From an uncultured Christensenella sp. (GTDB taxonomy: Bacteria; Bacillota; Clostridia; Christensenellales; Borkfalkiaceae): a DNA stretch of 64,000 nt. Every line of letters begins with the position of its first letter. The first letter of the stretch is position 1. The DNA is taken from the NCBI GenBank assembly GCA_910578065.1, contig CAJTPB010000001.1:100051-164050 (forward strand), read 5' to 3'. The position numbers and the translations under genes were made by a program. Positions 25,625-34,779 of this stretch are shown here, one piece after another. The notes below the pieces were generated by a model. The model was given only the letters and a program-made list of their open reading frames with translations, searched no databases and was not told where the DNA came from.

Positions 25625-28600
25625 TTAACCGTTGCTCATCGGCGAACTGATGCTTTTAAATTGATGCTGCGCGCCGATCTGCTGTCCGTTAAAATGATAG
25701 GTTACGTCTACAACCGCATGCGTACACGTTTTTCCTCCGCTGGGCTTGGTCGTATCGGTGTGCTCGCTTACAAGTCCGTCGTAATGCGCTACGGGTACGT
25801 CTGCCGAATTTGCTTGTTCTGTGATCCCCATGCTTAAATATATACGGAAGGAAGTTTTTACTGTAACCGCGCTTGCGGGCGCGCCTACCAGTTCGCCGCC
25901 CTGCGTGCTTGCCGTGATCGTATACTGATAACGGAACAACGATCCGCTGCGCTTGCAGTTTACCGAAATGGTTAAATCTTTTGCCCAAAGCGCGTGCACT
26001 TCGATCTGCGCGCCTGCGCCCGTAAGAGAAAGCGTTTCCGCCTTTTCCCAACCGTTATCCTTTTCGACAAACCAACCGAGGAAGCGATAACCGCTCGCCG
26101 ATGCGTCCGTGCGGAGAGCGTACGTATCCGTACCGAAACTTTCTTCTGCGCCGTTTAACACCGTTTGCACCTCGCTGCGATATATAACGGTATCTTTCGC
26201 GTAGTCTGCAAAAAGAAAGGTATTTTCTATATCCCACTCGAACGCATTCCAAACCGCGTCATGTCCGTTTAATTGGGGAAGTTTGGGCAGGGAAACGATG
26301 TTTTCCCCTTCCGTTACCGTATATTCCGCAACGTCCGTTCCGCGGAAACGGAACACGATTTTACCGCCGCATGCCATCTCCGTGCGTTTTACGTATAAGC
26401 CGTTTTCTTGCGACCAGCCTTCTACATAATTGCCGCTGGTAAGCGTAACCGTACGCGTTTGCACGGCGTACTGCGCTTGCAGTTCGATTGCGTTTTCCGC
26501 AACGGCAACCGCCTTCCATATGCCCGTATACCCCTCTTTTTCGGGAACGGCGGGCACCGCGAACGCGTTCTGCCCTTCCGTTACGGTATACGTTGCAACC
26601 GCAATTCCTTCTGCCGTAAAACGCACCTGCGCGCCGTAACGAAGCTGTGTTTCGTAAACTTTTTCCCCAAAGCTCAACGTAACGTTGTACATATTCGGCG
26701 TATATACCGCCGTTACGGTGTAACCGTTTTCGTTCGAACCCACGGGAGCGCCCCACACGCCCGTATACCCCGTACGTGCGGGAACTTCGGGAATTTCTTC
26801 CCCGCCCAAGCGTTCGTTCGTAGCCGTATCCCAAAGGGCGATTACGGAATTTGCCCCTCCGTTCCCTTCCGCAAGATACGCGGTCGTTACCGCCTGCGCT
26901 TCAAGGTGCGTTTTTTGCGACCAATCGGTTGCGGCAATCGCTTCTTTCAGCATATCGCCGAGGGAAGAGATATCTTCCGTTCTATCCGCTACGGGAATGC
27001 CGTTTTCGTCCTTTTCCATAATGCCGCAGGGATTGCGGTATATGAGATTCGCCGTTAAATTTACCCCGCTGATGCCAAGTTTGGAACAGTTGAAATCGAT
27101 TGTGCGGAGGGTATCGCCCGCCGCGTTCGTCTTTAAGGTGATTTCCAAATCGCCCATAACGCCGTCCGTCATTTTATCGCCGTTGAGCACGATTTTCCAA
27201 CCCTCTTTGGCGACGAGGTTTCCGCCGCCGTCTTTGATATCCTGCAAATAGGTGAACGACGAAAGCATATCCGCCGCCTGCGCGCCTAAGTCGGGCGTAT
27301 AGCCGAGCGGCTCTGCGGGTTTCGATTCGGTATTCATTAACTTGGTTACCGTGCTGCCGAAGTTGAGCATATATTTCAGCTGATTTAAGAAATCGCCGAA
27401 CAGATTTTCAAGCGGCATTGCGCGGTAGATCACCACGGGGGTGGCATACGTCTTTTCGGACAAAAGTTTGAAATAGGTGTATTGCGTACGCTTCATGTAT
27501 ACCATGCCGTTTTTCACGGTAACGTCTAACGTAGAATCCCCTTCGATCAAGCCGCCCGCAACCCCTTGATATTCGAAGCGGAAATTGATCCCTACGTTTT
27601 CCTCTTCGTCTAAGGTAACGGATATTGCAACGATATCGATGGTCGCGTTTAAAATGCCGAACGCGCTTAATTTTGCGTTTCCTTCGATATAGAAATTGCG
27701 GTTGATTTTGTATGCGTGCGCCATTTCTTCACCCGAAATCACTTCCGTTTCCGTTGTGATGGAATTGGCGACGACTTTAATAAGGCTTCCGATGCCCGTT
27801 CCGTTGTAATAACCGCTGAGATCGGGCAGGGCGGGGCGAACGCTTGTCGGCGAAATGCCGCATGTAAAGTCGATTTTATCCCTTCCTTCCCCGTTCATAT
27901 ATACGTTGGAAAGAGAAATTTTCGAAAGATATCCCTTTTGTGAGTCCTCTTGCACGTAAACGTCTTTTTCGATCGAAACAACCAGATCGCTGCCCATATC
28001 TTTCTTATAAATCATTTTCGAATCGAGCGTTACGCAAAGGCGCGCGTGTTCCGTTTCGGTAGCGGACTGTACGGCAACCGCCTTGATCAGCCCCGAAAGC
28101 GCCCCGTCTGCGGGAACAAGCGGCTTTTCCGCTTCCTCTTTCTTCGACCCGATAAGCGAACCTAAGATTTTTTCGAAATCGAACGACTGCGTTAAACTTT
28201 TTCCGAGCGCGCGAAGCTGTTCCGCCGTTTTTACTTCTAACCAAGAGGAAACGAGCGTTTGGTTCAGAAAATCGATATCGACGCCGAGCACCGAAACGAC
28301 GGAAGCCGCCGCCGTTGCAAGTTCGCTCATGGGCAGATAAATTTTTAACGGCTGCGCGTGCTCGCCGCCCGCACGGTAACGGGAAACGCTGAGGTACAAA
28401 TCGAGTTCCTCGTCCTCTTCATGCCCGTTTACGATTAAGAAATCGAGGTTAAACTCGCCGTCCGTTTCCGCATTCGCGCGAACGTCTACCGTAATATGCG
28501 CGTACAGATCGGGATTGATCCAAAAGTTTTTATTTTGCAGATCGATATGTAAGGGGAAGGATTTTCCCGAATAGTAATCGACCGTTGCATCGTATTCGTA

Positions 28601-31438
28601 TTTGATTCCGTTAAACGCGCGATACGCTTCTTCTTCGCTTGTAACGGTTCCGCTTAACGAAAGGGAAAGATTTTGCGCTGTAAGCATTTCCGCCGCGCTG
28701 CCCGCGTAATCGAACAGTTCGCCCAGCTCTTCCACGCCCATAAGGGAAACCCCTTGGGGCAATGCGGGAAGTTCTTCCGCATAAGCGCGCGCGCGCATAT
28801 CTACCGAAAGGGATACGCCGTTCGCCGCGTAGTCTACCTGCAATTCGGGATACCCTTCGTTTGCCGCGTTTAAAAGTTCTGCAGTAAATCCACCGATCGC
28901 GATTTTGAATACGCCGTTTGCCTGTTCGGGGGGCAAAAGCTGCAAATTGCCCAACAGATCGGTCATTTGCGCGCCGCCCAACTTCTGCAATGCGGAAGCG
29001 AGCAATTCGCTTTCTTTTAACAGCGTAAGTAAATCGTTTAACGTTTGTATCTGCGGCAGAGGCTGCGTTTCCGTTTCGGCAATTTCGTTTACGACCGCAG
29101 CAATCCTGTTGTAAAGGGATACCAACGCGCTTTGCAAGGTAGGAAGTTCTTCCTGCGTAATCGCCGCGCCTACGGGGCCGTAAGCAAGCGCATACCCCTC
29201 TTTCCCCGCCGAAAGAAGAAAGTCGTGACGGGTGCCCGCCGCAAGCAAAGACGCTTCGAAATAGGTGGAAAATCCCTCTTTCCACGAAACGATCCCGCGC
29301 TTTATAAACAGGGAAACGACCGTCTGCGAAGAGCCGTCGCCGACCTTCAACTCTACAAGCCCGTCGAACACCACCTGCTTTTCGTTGATTACGGACATCG
29401 CTTCGTCTACGAATTGCAACGCGGGCGTTAAATCGACGCAACCGCTTTTATCGACTTCGAACGGTTTGCCCGCCTTTAACACGATCGAAGCGCCCATTGC
29501 GGAAACTTCCACCTTTTCGCCGCTTACCGCAACCGAAAGACTTCCCGCTTCCACATTCAGCCCCAATTCTTGAAAGAGCTGCGTTCCGTTTACGACGACG
29601 CGCAGGGTATCTAACCCTTCGTTCATGGCGAACAAACTTGCAAACCGATCGGAAAGAACGGTATTCAACAATTTTCCGAAATCGAAAGACCCGCTTAAAT
29701 CAACCTCGCCGAGCGCCTTTTTCAGCAAGGAGACCGCTTCGGTTGCGGAAACTTTTCCCTTCAACCCGTTGCAGTCGAGATACACGTAAGAATCGGCATA
29801 CGCAAACCGTAAGGGAAGGGCGTTTCCGTTTACCGCAAGCGCGAATTCGCCCTGCGCTTCGCCCTTTTGCAAATTCATCGCAAGCGCGCCTTCGACGGAA
29901 ATTTTTTCCGAGCGGTAAGAAACCGCAAGTTCGACCGCTTCCTGCGTAAACAACCGATAGATTTTTTCAAGGTAGGGCGAAACTTCGATATACCCCGCTT
30001 TATCGCCCACCGAAAGGGCGGGAAGCGTTTCCGTTCCGTTCGTCGCCGTTACGCCGAGATTGAAATTTTCGGAAAGAGAAATTACGCCGCCCAGATAGTC
30101 GAGCGAAGGAACCCCGTCTTGCATGTCAAAGGAAAATACGACGGGCAGATGCAGCCCCATTAAATCGAGCGCGGCGGAAAGCGTCGCTTTGCTTTCCGTT
30201 ACTTGAAAGCTGCCCGCGCCGAGCTGCCCAAGCAGAGCGTTCGTATCTAAATCGAGCGAAAGACCTTCCCCGCCCGTTGCCGTTTGCAGCAATCCCATCA
30301 ATTCGGATACGGTAAGTTTTGCCTTTAAATTTCCGTAAGAAAGGTATGCCGCGCCGTCCGTATACCATATGCGCAAATTGCCCAGGCGCGCGCGCACCTC
30401 GATATTTTTCATATCGGCTACGTTTAAATACAGCGCGCCGTCTATCTGCGTTCCGTTTACGTCAAGCTGTAAATCGAACGTCGTAGGTCCCGTAAGCACC
30501 CCGCCGAACGCCTGCGTTAAGCATCCTACGGGCGTAAGTCCGCCCGACTGCACGGGGGAAGAAGCGGGTTTATCCGCATAACTGCTGTAAAACGTTTCGT
30601 AATCGTCGGTGATCGCTTTGTCGGTATTGTATTCGTACGTCGTAACGTATTCCGCCGTACAGCCGACGGACATTACCATTTTCGCTTTATACGATTCCTG
30701 CATGTGCGATTGAAGGATCTGCCAAGTGGAATCGAAGGTATACGTTACCGTGATTGATTCGTATTCCGGCCATTCGTCCAATCCGCCCGTTTCGCGCATT
30801 TGCTGGCGGTAGTAATATACCGCTTTTTCGCCGTCGGTGCTCAAACGGAAGGTCTGGGAATAGGTGCCGTCGCCGTTGTTTACGACATCGCCCGATTCTT
30901 CGATCGTATCTTCGTTTAAAATATAAACGGAAAATTCCGTTGCGGGCATGCCGTAACGGTTTTTAAAATCGGTCGTCGTAACGTGCATGGGTTCGCCCGT
31001 TTTCCATTCGGTATTCAAGCCGTCCCATTCGCCCGCGCCCTTTGCCGCTTCCCGCCAAAGCACGCTGTCGCCCACGTAGCAAAGCTGTTTCGCCGTTTTG
31101 ATGAGCGAACTGATGGAAATATCCGTTGCGATCATAATGCCGTCGTGATACTGCTTGTGCGTGGTGACCGACTGATTGATAATGGTATCTACCGTGCCTT
31201 CCATCAACGAATAGTAATTCGTTTGGTTTTTCAGGCGATACGCCATATAACCGATATTTTCCACCCCCGAATGTTCTTCGGGCGAGCTTCCGTCGGTAGG
31301 GAGTTCGTAGCAAACCGTTCTCCCTTCGAAATTTTCGTTTAACTGAGGTTTATCGCCGCACGCATAAAGCACGCCTGCCGAAGATGCCACAAGCGCCGCG
31401 CTTAATATACAGCCGCAAATTTTCCTCTTTGTTCTCAT
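25625..31438 (-). CDS. Giant lipoprotein (1937 aa) with InlB-type C-terminal repeats
   Basis: The N-terminus is a signal peptide ending in lipobox LYAC (Cys27). Residues 30-1450 are an unrecognised beta-rich region. It repeatedly alternates leucine-rich amphipathic segments (for example LMGLLQTATGGEGLSLDLD, ELGLNVEAGSLSVAVSG) in what look like many copies of a weakly conserved module, reminiscent of lipid- or lipoprotein-carrier folds. From about 1545 to 1780, four InlB/Listeria-Bacteroides-type units occur, marked by YTVTEGQNAF, YTVTEGENIV, GYTGIW and GYRFLGWF. The gene is monocistronic, with its own promoter and terminator. It probably forms a long surface fibre or sheet; ligand unknown. 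Confidence 0.85.
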   Translation of the reverse strand: MRTKRKICGCILSAALVASSAGVLYACGDKPQLNENFEGRTVCYELPTDGSSPEEHSGVENIGYMAYRLKNQTNYYSLMEGTVDTIINQSVTTHKQYHDGIMIATDISISSLIKTAKQLCYVGDSVLWREAAKGAGEWDGLNTEWKTGEPMHVTTTDFKNRYGMPATEFSVYILNEDTIEESGDVVNNGDGTYSQTFRLSTDGEKAVYYYRQQMRETGGLDEWPEYESITVTYTFDSTWQILQSHMQESYKAKMVMSVGCTAEYVTTYEYNTDKAITDDYETFYSSYADKPASSPVQSGGLTPVGCLTQAFGGVLTGPTTFDLQLDVNGTQIDGALYLNVADMKNIEVRARLGNLRIWYTDGAAYLSYGNLKAKLTVSELMGLLQTATGGEGLSLDLDTNALLGQLGAGSFQVTESKATLSAALDLMGLHLPVVFSFDMQDGVPSLDYLGGVISLSENFNLGVTATNGTETLPALSVGDKAGYIEVSPYLEKIYRLFTQEAVELAVSYRSEKISVEGALAMNLQKGEAQGEFALAVNGNALPLRFAYADSYVYLDCNGLKGKVSATEAVSLLKKALGEVDLSGSFDFGKLLNTVLSDRFASLFAMNEGLDTLRVVVNGTQLFQELGLNVEAGSLSVAVSGEKVEVSAMGASIVLKAGKPFEVDKSGCVDLTPALQFVDEAMSVINEKQVVFDGLVELKVGDGSSQTVVSLFIKRGIVSWKEGFSTYFEASLLAAGTRHDFLLSAGKEGYALAYGPVGAAITQEELPTLQSALVSLYNRIAAVVNEIAETETQPLPQIQTLNDLLTLLKESELLASALQKLGGAQMTDLLGNLQLLPPEQANGVFKIAIGGFTAELLNAANEGYPELQVDYAANGVSLSVDMRARAYAEELPALPQGVSLMGVEELGELFDYAGSAAEMLTAQNLSLSLSGTVTSEEEAYRAFNGIKYEYDATVDYYSGKSFPLHIDLQNKNFWINPDLYAHITVDVRANAETDGEFNLDFLIVNGHEEDEELDLYLSVSRYRAGGEHAQPLKIYLPMSELATAAASVVSVLGVDIDFLNQTLVSSWLEVKTAEQLRALGKSLTQSFDFEKILGSLIGSKKEEAEKPLVPADGALSGLIKAVAVQSATETEHARLCVTLDSKMIYKKDMGSDLVVSIEKDVYVQEDSQKGYLSKISLSNVYMNGEGRDKIDFTCGISPTSVRPALPDLSGYYNGTGIGSLIKVVANSITTETEVISGEEMAHAYKINRNFYIEGNAKLSAFGILNATIDIVAISVTLDEEENVGINFRFEYQGVAGGLIEGDSTLDVTVKNGMVYMKRTQYTYFKLLSEKTYATPVVIYRAMPLENLFGDFLNQLKYMLNFGSTVTKLMNTESKPAEPLGYTPDLGAQAADMLSSFTYLQDIKDGGGNLVAKEGWKIVLNGDKMTDGVMGDLEITLKTNAAGDTLRTIDFNCSKLGISGVNLTANLIYRNPCGIMEKDENGIPVADRTEDISSLGDMLKEAIAATDWSQKTHLEAQAVTTAYLAEGNGGANSVIALWDTATNERLGGEEIPEVPARTGYTGVWGAPVGSNENGYTVTAVYTPNMYNVTLSFGEKVYETQLRYGAQVRFTAEGIAVATYTVTEGQNAFAVPAVPEKEGYTGIWKAVAVAENAIELQAQYAVQTRTVTLTSGNYVEGWSQENGLYVKRTEMACGGKIVFRFRGTDVAEYTVTEGENIVSLPKLPQLNGHDAVWNAFEWDIENTFLFADYAKDTVIYRSEVQTVLNGAEESFGTDTYALRTDASASGYRFLGWFVEKDNGWEKAETLSLTGAGAQIEVHALWAKDLTISVNCKRSGSLFRYQYTITASTQGGELVGAPASAVTVKTSFRIYLSMGITEQANSADVPVAHYDGLVSEHTDTTKPSGGKTCTHAVVDVTYHFNGQQIGAQHQFKSISSPMSNG

Positions 31439-31492
31439 ATCTATATCCGCCTTATCCGATAATGGATCCTGTCATTGTTTTATATTACATTT

Positions 31493-31520
31493 ATTATATC
31501 ATATTTATAAAATATGTCAA
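31493..31520 (-). promoter_or_regulatory. Promoter of the giant lipoprotein
   Basis: On the minus strand, TTGACA (31515-31520) and TATAAT (31493-31498) with a 16-bp spacer; both hexamers are consensus. Confidence 0.8.
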
Positions 31521-31559
31521 ATAAAGTAATACTTTTTTATGACTTTTTTTGCGGAAAAC

Positions 31560-31596
31560 AAAAAAAATTTCTGCGGACTTGTGTCTCCGCAGAAAT
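31560..31596 (-). terminator. Terminator of the Fur/PerR-type gene
   Basis: TTTCTGCGGA / TCCGCAGAAA hairpin followed on the minus strand by a run of eight T. Confidence 0.85.
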
Positions 31597-31624
31597 GGAC
31601 ATACTATATCTTGTACCCTTTAAT

Positions 31625-32008
31625 CTACCCGCGTTCGCGGCAGTTTGCGCACACGCCCGTAAAGGCGAGTTCGTACCCTTCGACGGAAAACCCTTCCGCC
31701 GAAACAGAACGCAATTCCCTTTCGATCGAGGGGGAAAACACGTCCCCGATCGCCCCGCACACACGGCAGCGAACGTGGGAATGGGGGGCAAGCGTTGCGT
31801 CGAACCGATCGTCGCTGCCCGAAAAACGCAGTTTTTTCGCCTTTCCGCTTTCGGCAAATCCGCCCAAAAGACGGAACACCGTGCCCCTGCTTACGGTGGG
31901 ATGTTTTCCGCGCACCGTTTCATAAACTTCGGTTGCGGAAGGATGCCCCAATTCGCAGAGAGCGGAATAGACGATTTGTTTTTGTTTCGTATTGCGCTCC
32001 TGCGGCAC
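31625..32008 (-). CDS. Fur-family regulator (PerR-like)
   Basis: A 127-residue metal-dependent repressor. The N-terminal winged helix covers about 1-75 (HPSATEVYETVRGKHPTVSRG), and the dimer domain has HSHVRCRVCG and the C-terminal CANC, the two CxxC pairs of the structural zinc. Histidines and Asp around DRFDATLAPHSH resemble the PerR regulatory metal site. The start is a GTG at 32008, chosen because AAGGGGA lies six bases before it and no ATG fits. Its promoter overlaps a palindrome, suggesting autoregulation. The rubrerythrin gene at 58.5 kb would be a typical PerR target. Confidence 0.88.
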   Translation of the reverse strand: MPQERNTKQKQIVYSALCELGHPSATEVYETVRGKHPTVSRGTVFRLLGGFAESGKAKKLRFSGSDDRFDATLAPHSHVRCRVCGAIGDVFSPSIERELRSVSAEGFSVEGYELAFTGVCANCRERG

Positions 32009-32024
32009 TGCGTATCCCCTTAAA

Positions 32025-32073
32025 TAAGATTTATTCTTAATAATAGTATAGCGCACGGCGCGCCGAATGTCAA
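32025..32073 (-). promoter_or_regulatory. Promoter and candidate Fur/PerR operator
   Basis: On the minus strand, TTGACA (32068-32073), a 17-bp spacer and TATACT (32045-32050). Five bases further lies the inverted repeat TAAGA-ATAAA-TCTTA (32025-32039), covering the likely transcription start. Confidence 0.6.
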
Positions 32074-32083
32074 CAAAAAAACC

Positions 32084-32119
32084 AAAAACCCCGAACGGAA
32101 AAATTTTCCGTTCGGGGCG
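32084..32119 (-). terminator. Terminator of the DUF1292 gene
   Basis: CCCCGAACGGAAAA / TTTTCCGTTCGGGG hairpin with a T-run on the minus strand. Confidence 0.88.
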
Positions 32120-32123
32120 CTTG

Positions 32124-32465
32124 TTACTCTGCGTCCGGTTCGAGAGAAGCGGCTTCGTCCGCCTCCTCCGAATTTTCGTACTGATTGCAAAATTCCGCAA
32201 ACACTTCGTCTAACAGTTCGTCGTCTTCTACGATCTCCAACGTTTCGTTGTCCTCTTCGCCCACAAGACGGAACACGGCAACCTCTTCGCCTTCGTCCTC
32301 GTCCCCTTCCTGCGCGGCGGCTTCGGGGGTGAAAAAGCAGTACCATTCTCCTTTGTATTCGATCGTGCCCACGTGCTCGTACCGCAGGGTGTTACCCTCT
32401 TCGTCCACCAGTTCTACGATATTGCCGTCTTCCTCGTAATCGTTGTTTTCTTCTTTCATGCTCAT
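32124..32465 (-). CDS. DUF1292 (YrzB-like) acidic protein
   Basis: A 113-residue, very acidic protein with the DUF1292 pattern IVELVDEEGNTLRYEHVGTI followed by YYCFFTP-like and EDNETLEIVEDDELLDEVFAEF blocks. In many Firmicutes this family sits directly after ruvX (yrrK) and alaS-yrzL, and here too it overlaps the ruvX end (ATGA-type, four bases), so the pair is co-translated. No biochemical role is established. Confidence 0.9.
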   Translation of the reverse strand: MSMKEENNDYEEDGNIVELVDEEGNTLRYEHVGTIEYKGEWYCFFTPEAAAQEGDEDEGEEVAVFRLVGEEDNETLEIVEDDELLDEVFAEFCNQYENSEEADEAASLEPDAE

Positions 32466-32896
32466 AACCGTTTCTCCTTTTTGATTTTGGAAAGATACCC
32501 TTCGAGGATATACGCCGCCGCAATGGAATCTACGCTCTTTTTACGCTTTTCCCTGCGAACGCCCCCTTCGATGAGTACGCGGGTCGCTTCCATGGTGGTA
32601 AACCGTTCGTCTTCCGTATAAACGGGAAGAGAAGTGCTTTGCCGAAGCGCTTGAATAAAGCGCGCCGTCTTTTCCGTTTGCACGCTATCCGTTCCGTCGA
32701 AATTTACGGGAAGCCCGCAAACGATCGTTCCCGCGCCCCGCTCTTCCGCAATGCGCGCGATCGCCTTAACGTCTTCGTCGAATTTGCCCGTGCGGAAGTA
32801 CGTTTCCCCCGGCATCGCATATTCGTTAAAGGGGTCGCTGAACGCCACCCCGATGCGCTTATCGCCGATATCGAACGCCGCAATCCGTTTTTCCAT
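32462..32896 (-). CDS. ruvX: RuvX/YqgF Holliday junction resolvase-like protein
   Basis: A 144-residue RNase H-fold protein of the YqgF/RuvX family, implicated in 16S rRNA 5' processing and Holliday junction cleavage. Landmarks: AAFDIGDKRIGVAFSD (catalytic Asp near residue 7), GLPVNFDGTDS, YTEDERFTTMEA and the closing KKSVDSIAAAYIL. The ATG at 32896 gives family length; six bases upstream is the -10 box, so the message appears leaderless. The longer open frame upstream is rejected because the promoter lies in it. Confidence 0.93.
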   Translation of the reverse strand: MEKRIAAFDIGDKRIGVAFSDPFNEYAMPGETYFRTGKFDEDVKAIARIAEERGAGTIVCGLPVNFDGTDSVQTEKTARFIQALRQSTSLPVYTEDERFTTMEATRVLIEGGVRREKRKKSVDSIAAAYILEGYLSKIKKEKRL

Positions 32897-32902
32897 GCAA
32901 CA

Positions 32903-32931
32903 AGTATAACACAAATTCCCATGCCTGTCTA
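32903..32931 (-). promoter_or_regulatory. Promoter of ruvX, apparently leaderless
   Basis: On the minus strand, TAGACA (32926-32931), a 17-bp spacer and TATACT (32903-32908), then six bases to the ATG. No Shine-Dalgarno can fit. Confidence 0.65.
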
Positions 32932-32948
32932 CCGAATTGGGGCGGTAC

Positions 32949-32982
32949 AAGAAAACGCAGCCGCAATGCGGCTGCGTTTTCT
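32949..32982 (-). terminator. Terminator of the 61-residue protein
   Basis: GAAAACGCAGCCGC-A-ATGCGGCTGCGTTTTC, strong GC stem followed by T on the minus strand; overlaps the gene's last codon. Confidence 0.88.
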
Positions 32983-33167
32983 CAGTTTTTCCCTTCTTTG
33001 TGCTGACCCTGCGCGTTTTGCAGTTTTTCGTCCATCATCTCGTTTACTTTTTCCATAAACTCGCTCTGGCTCTTTTTTACAAGCGAACGCGCTTTGTAGC
33101 TGTTTGCAACCACAAGCGCACCGCCCACCGCGCCGAATACCAACCCAAGGCAAAACATCTTTTCCAT
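32982..33167 (-). CDS. Small single-helix membrane protein (YtxH-like)
   Basis: A 61-residue protein: an N-terminal Gly/Ala-rich membrane helix (about 4-22, FCLGLVFGAVGGALVVA) and a charged helical tail containing KVNEMMDEKLQNAQ. The layout resembles YtxH-domain proteins but the match is only by architecture. GGAGG lies seven bases before the chosen ATG, which excludes eight upstream residues. It sits between ruvX and the next gene in the same orientation but ends in its own terminator. Confidence 0.7.
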   Translation of the reverse strand: MEKMFCLGLVFGAVGGALVVANSYKARSLVKKSQSEFMEKVNEMMDEKLQNAQGQHKEGKN

Positions 33168-33226
33168 TGTAACCTCCGAACGGGTACGCATTCCCGTCTG
33201 ATACAGTTTGTGAAAGTATTCGCCCG

Positions 33227-33799
33227 TTATTCTTCCCGCGCGCTGCGCAATTTTTCCAATTCTTCTTTCAGCGCCTCGTTTTCCCTGCGCAAGTCGGCGG
33301 CAAGGCGGGAATAAAGCGCGTCGATTTCCCGTTCCAGCCTGCGGCGCAAAAAGGTTTTTTCTTCGGGCACGCCCGCTTCTTTCGCAGCCTGCGCCACCCG
33401 CTCCGGCTGCTTTTTTACCAAATTGCGATATTTGTTCTGCATGCGCAGCATCAGCTTTCCATCCCCTTCCGAAACGTTCATGATCGCCTTTCGAATAGAG
33501 ATCCCCTTGCTCTTTTCCGCAAGAATCGCTTTTAAAAGCTCGTCCGTTTCCGCTTCGCTGAACGGCTGAATGGTGCCTGCTTCTAAATTTTTGCCTTCCA
33601 AAATTTTATTCACGCGCTCGTCCGACGTGCTCTTTAAAAAATTGTAATAGTAGTTGCGCACGCTGCCCTTCGCCCTGCCGTGTTCCGCCCCGTACGTTTC
33701 GAAGAGGTAAGAAAGGGTTTTTCCCGCATTTTTGCCCGTGTAGATGTACTCGATCAAGCCCGTAGCTTCTTCTTCCGTATAACCGTTGATTTTATTCAT
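33227..33799 (-). CDS. Unrecognised helical protein with C-terminal coiled coil
   Basis: A 190-residue protein I cannot assign firmly. Residues 5-55 (YTEEEATGLIEYIYTGKN, GSVRNYYYNFLK) look like a small helical DNA-binding fold. The middle contains SIRKAIMNVSEGD and MLRMQNKYRNL, and the last 45 residues are a Glu/Arg/Leu coiled coil. It is somewhat reminiscent of RsfA/Myb-like sporulation regulators, but I see no decisive motif. The start follows GAGGTG. It is divergent from the next gene. Confidence 0.6.
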   Translation of the reverse strand: MNKINGYTEEEATGLIEYIYTGKNAGKTLSYLFETYGAEHGRAKGSVRNYYYNFLKSTSDERVNKILEGKNLEAGTIQPFSEAETDELLKAILAEKSKGISIRKAIMNVSEGDGKLMLRMQNKYRNLVKKQPERVAQAAKEAGVPEEKTFLRRRLEREIDALYSRLAADLRRENEALKEELEKLRSAREE

Positions 33800-33816
33800 A
33801 AGCCACCTCGCAAAAA

Positions 33817-33845
33817 TTGTTAACATAATTTTATCCTTTTATACA
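33817..33845 (+). promoter_or_regulatory. Promoter of the 293-residue unknown gene
   Basis: TTGTTA (33817-33822) and TATACA (33840-33845) with a 17-bp spacer. The leader is at most seven or eight bases and has no ribosome site. Confidence 0.5.
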
Positions 33846-33856
33846 TCTAATAACTT

Positions 33857-34738
33857 ATGCGGGTTATTTTTTTAGCGGAAAAGCCTTCCGCGCTCACGTT
33901 AAACGGGGCGTACTGCGGACTGATAGACCTTTTCGAACGTTCGGTAGAACTCGATCCCGACGACGGCATTTTTGCGGAAGTCGCCCCCGCGGGCGGATTT
34001 CTGCCCGTGCGGTTTGTGATCGATAACGATTTTCTGCTTTCTCCCCCGCCGCAAATCGAGCTATATTATTTCGGCGGCTCGGTGGCGGTTTATGCGCGTC
34101 ATTTTCTGCGCGCCGACCAATCGCTGAAAGTGCTTTGGCAAAAACGGTTTCAAAATACCCTTCTCACCCTTTGTCTGCAAGGAAAATTGCAGTTAAACGT
34201 GGAAAACGGAAACGATTTTCACATTGCCGATCTGCCCGACGCCTTGGAAAAAAGCGCGGCGCGCGCATGCGGGGAGGATTTTTTGATCGAAGGAGAAACC
34301 GCCTTCGCTTTGATCGGCAAAGACGGAACCGTGCGGCTTTTTTCGGAAGGAAAGATCCTTTCGGAAGAACAGGGAGTTTTACAAGCGGAAGTGCCCTTTC
34401 GCGACGCACTGGGGCATACCGCGCTGTGCGAATGGCAGAACGGAACGCTTATCTCTTGCAAGATCCGTCGGGCGGAAGAAGCGACGGAAGCGACCTTCGC
34501 CCTCGCCCTGTTCGAAAGCGCGTTGATCGGCGCGGACTGCGCGCCCTTCCTCGCCCCCGAACTTGCGGAAAAGGCAGAAGGTCTGCGCGAATATTTGGGT
34601 GATTACCGTTCCGTCGTGCTCACTGCCGAACGAAATAAAATCGGGCTTGTGTACGAGCGTAAAGAGCGCGTGTTCGACGTAAGATATTTTACCGTTCAAA
34701 CGGAAAACGGTAAAATCCGCAATATTATTCCCGCTTAA
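33857..34738 (+). CDS. Unrecognised 293-residue protein
   Basis: I do not recognise this protein. It is soluble, acidic and beta-rich (MRVIFLAEKPSALTLNG at the start, FAEVAPAGGFLPVRF and LYYFGGSVAVYARHFL), followed by a helical middle (LPDALEKSAARACG) and another beta region. There is no signal peptide, membrane helix or catalytic motif. No Shine-Dalgarno precedes the ATG. Its last 20 or so codons are the template of the decayed repeats downstream. Confidence 0.7.
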   Translation: MRVIFLAEKPSALTLNGAYCGLIDLFERSVELDPDDGIFAEVAPAGGFLPVRFVIDNDFLLSPPPQIELYYFGGSVAVYARHFLRADQSLKVLWQKRFQNTLLTLCLQGKLQLNVENGNDFHIADLPDALEKSAARACGEDFLIEGETAFALIGKDGTVRLFSEGKILSEEQGVLQAEVPFRDALGHTALCEWQNGTLISCKIRRAEEATEATFALALFESALIGADCAPFLAPELAEKAEGLREYLGDYRSVVLTAERNKIGLVYERKERVFDVRYFTVQTENGKIRNIIPA

Positions 34739-34748
34739 ACCGCTATGC

Positions 34749-34779
34749 AAACCGAACTGAAACAGTTCGGTTTTTTATT
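34749..34779 (+). terminator. Terminator of the 293-residue gene
   Basis: ACCGAACTG-AAA-CAGTTCGGT followed by six T, ten bases after the stop codon. A degenerate copy lies near 34876-34907. Confidence 0.85.
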
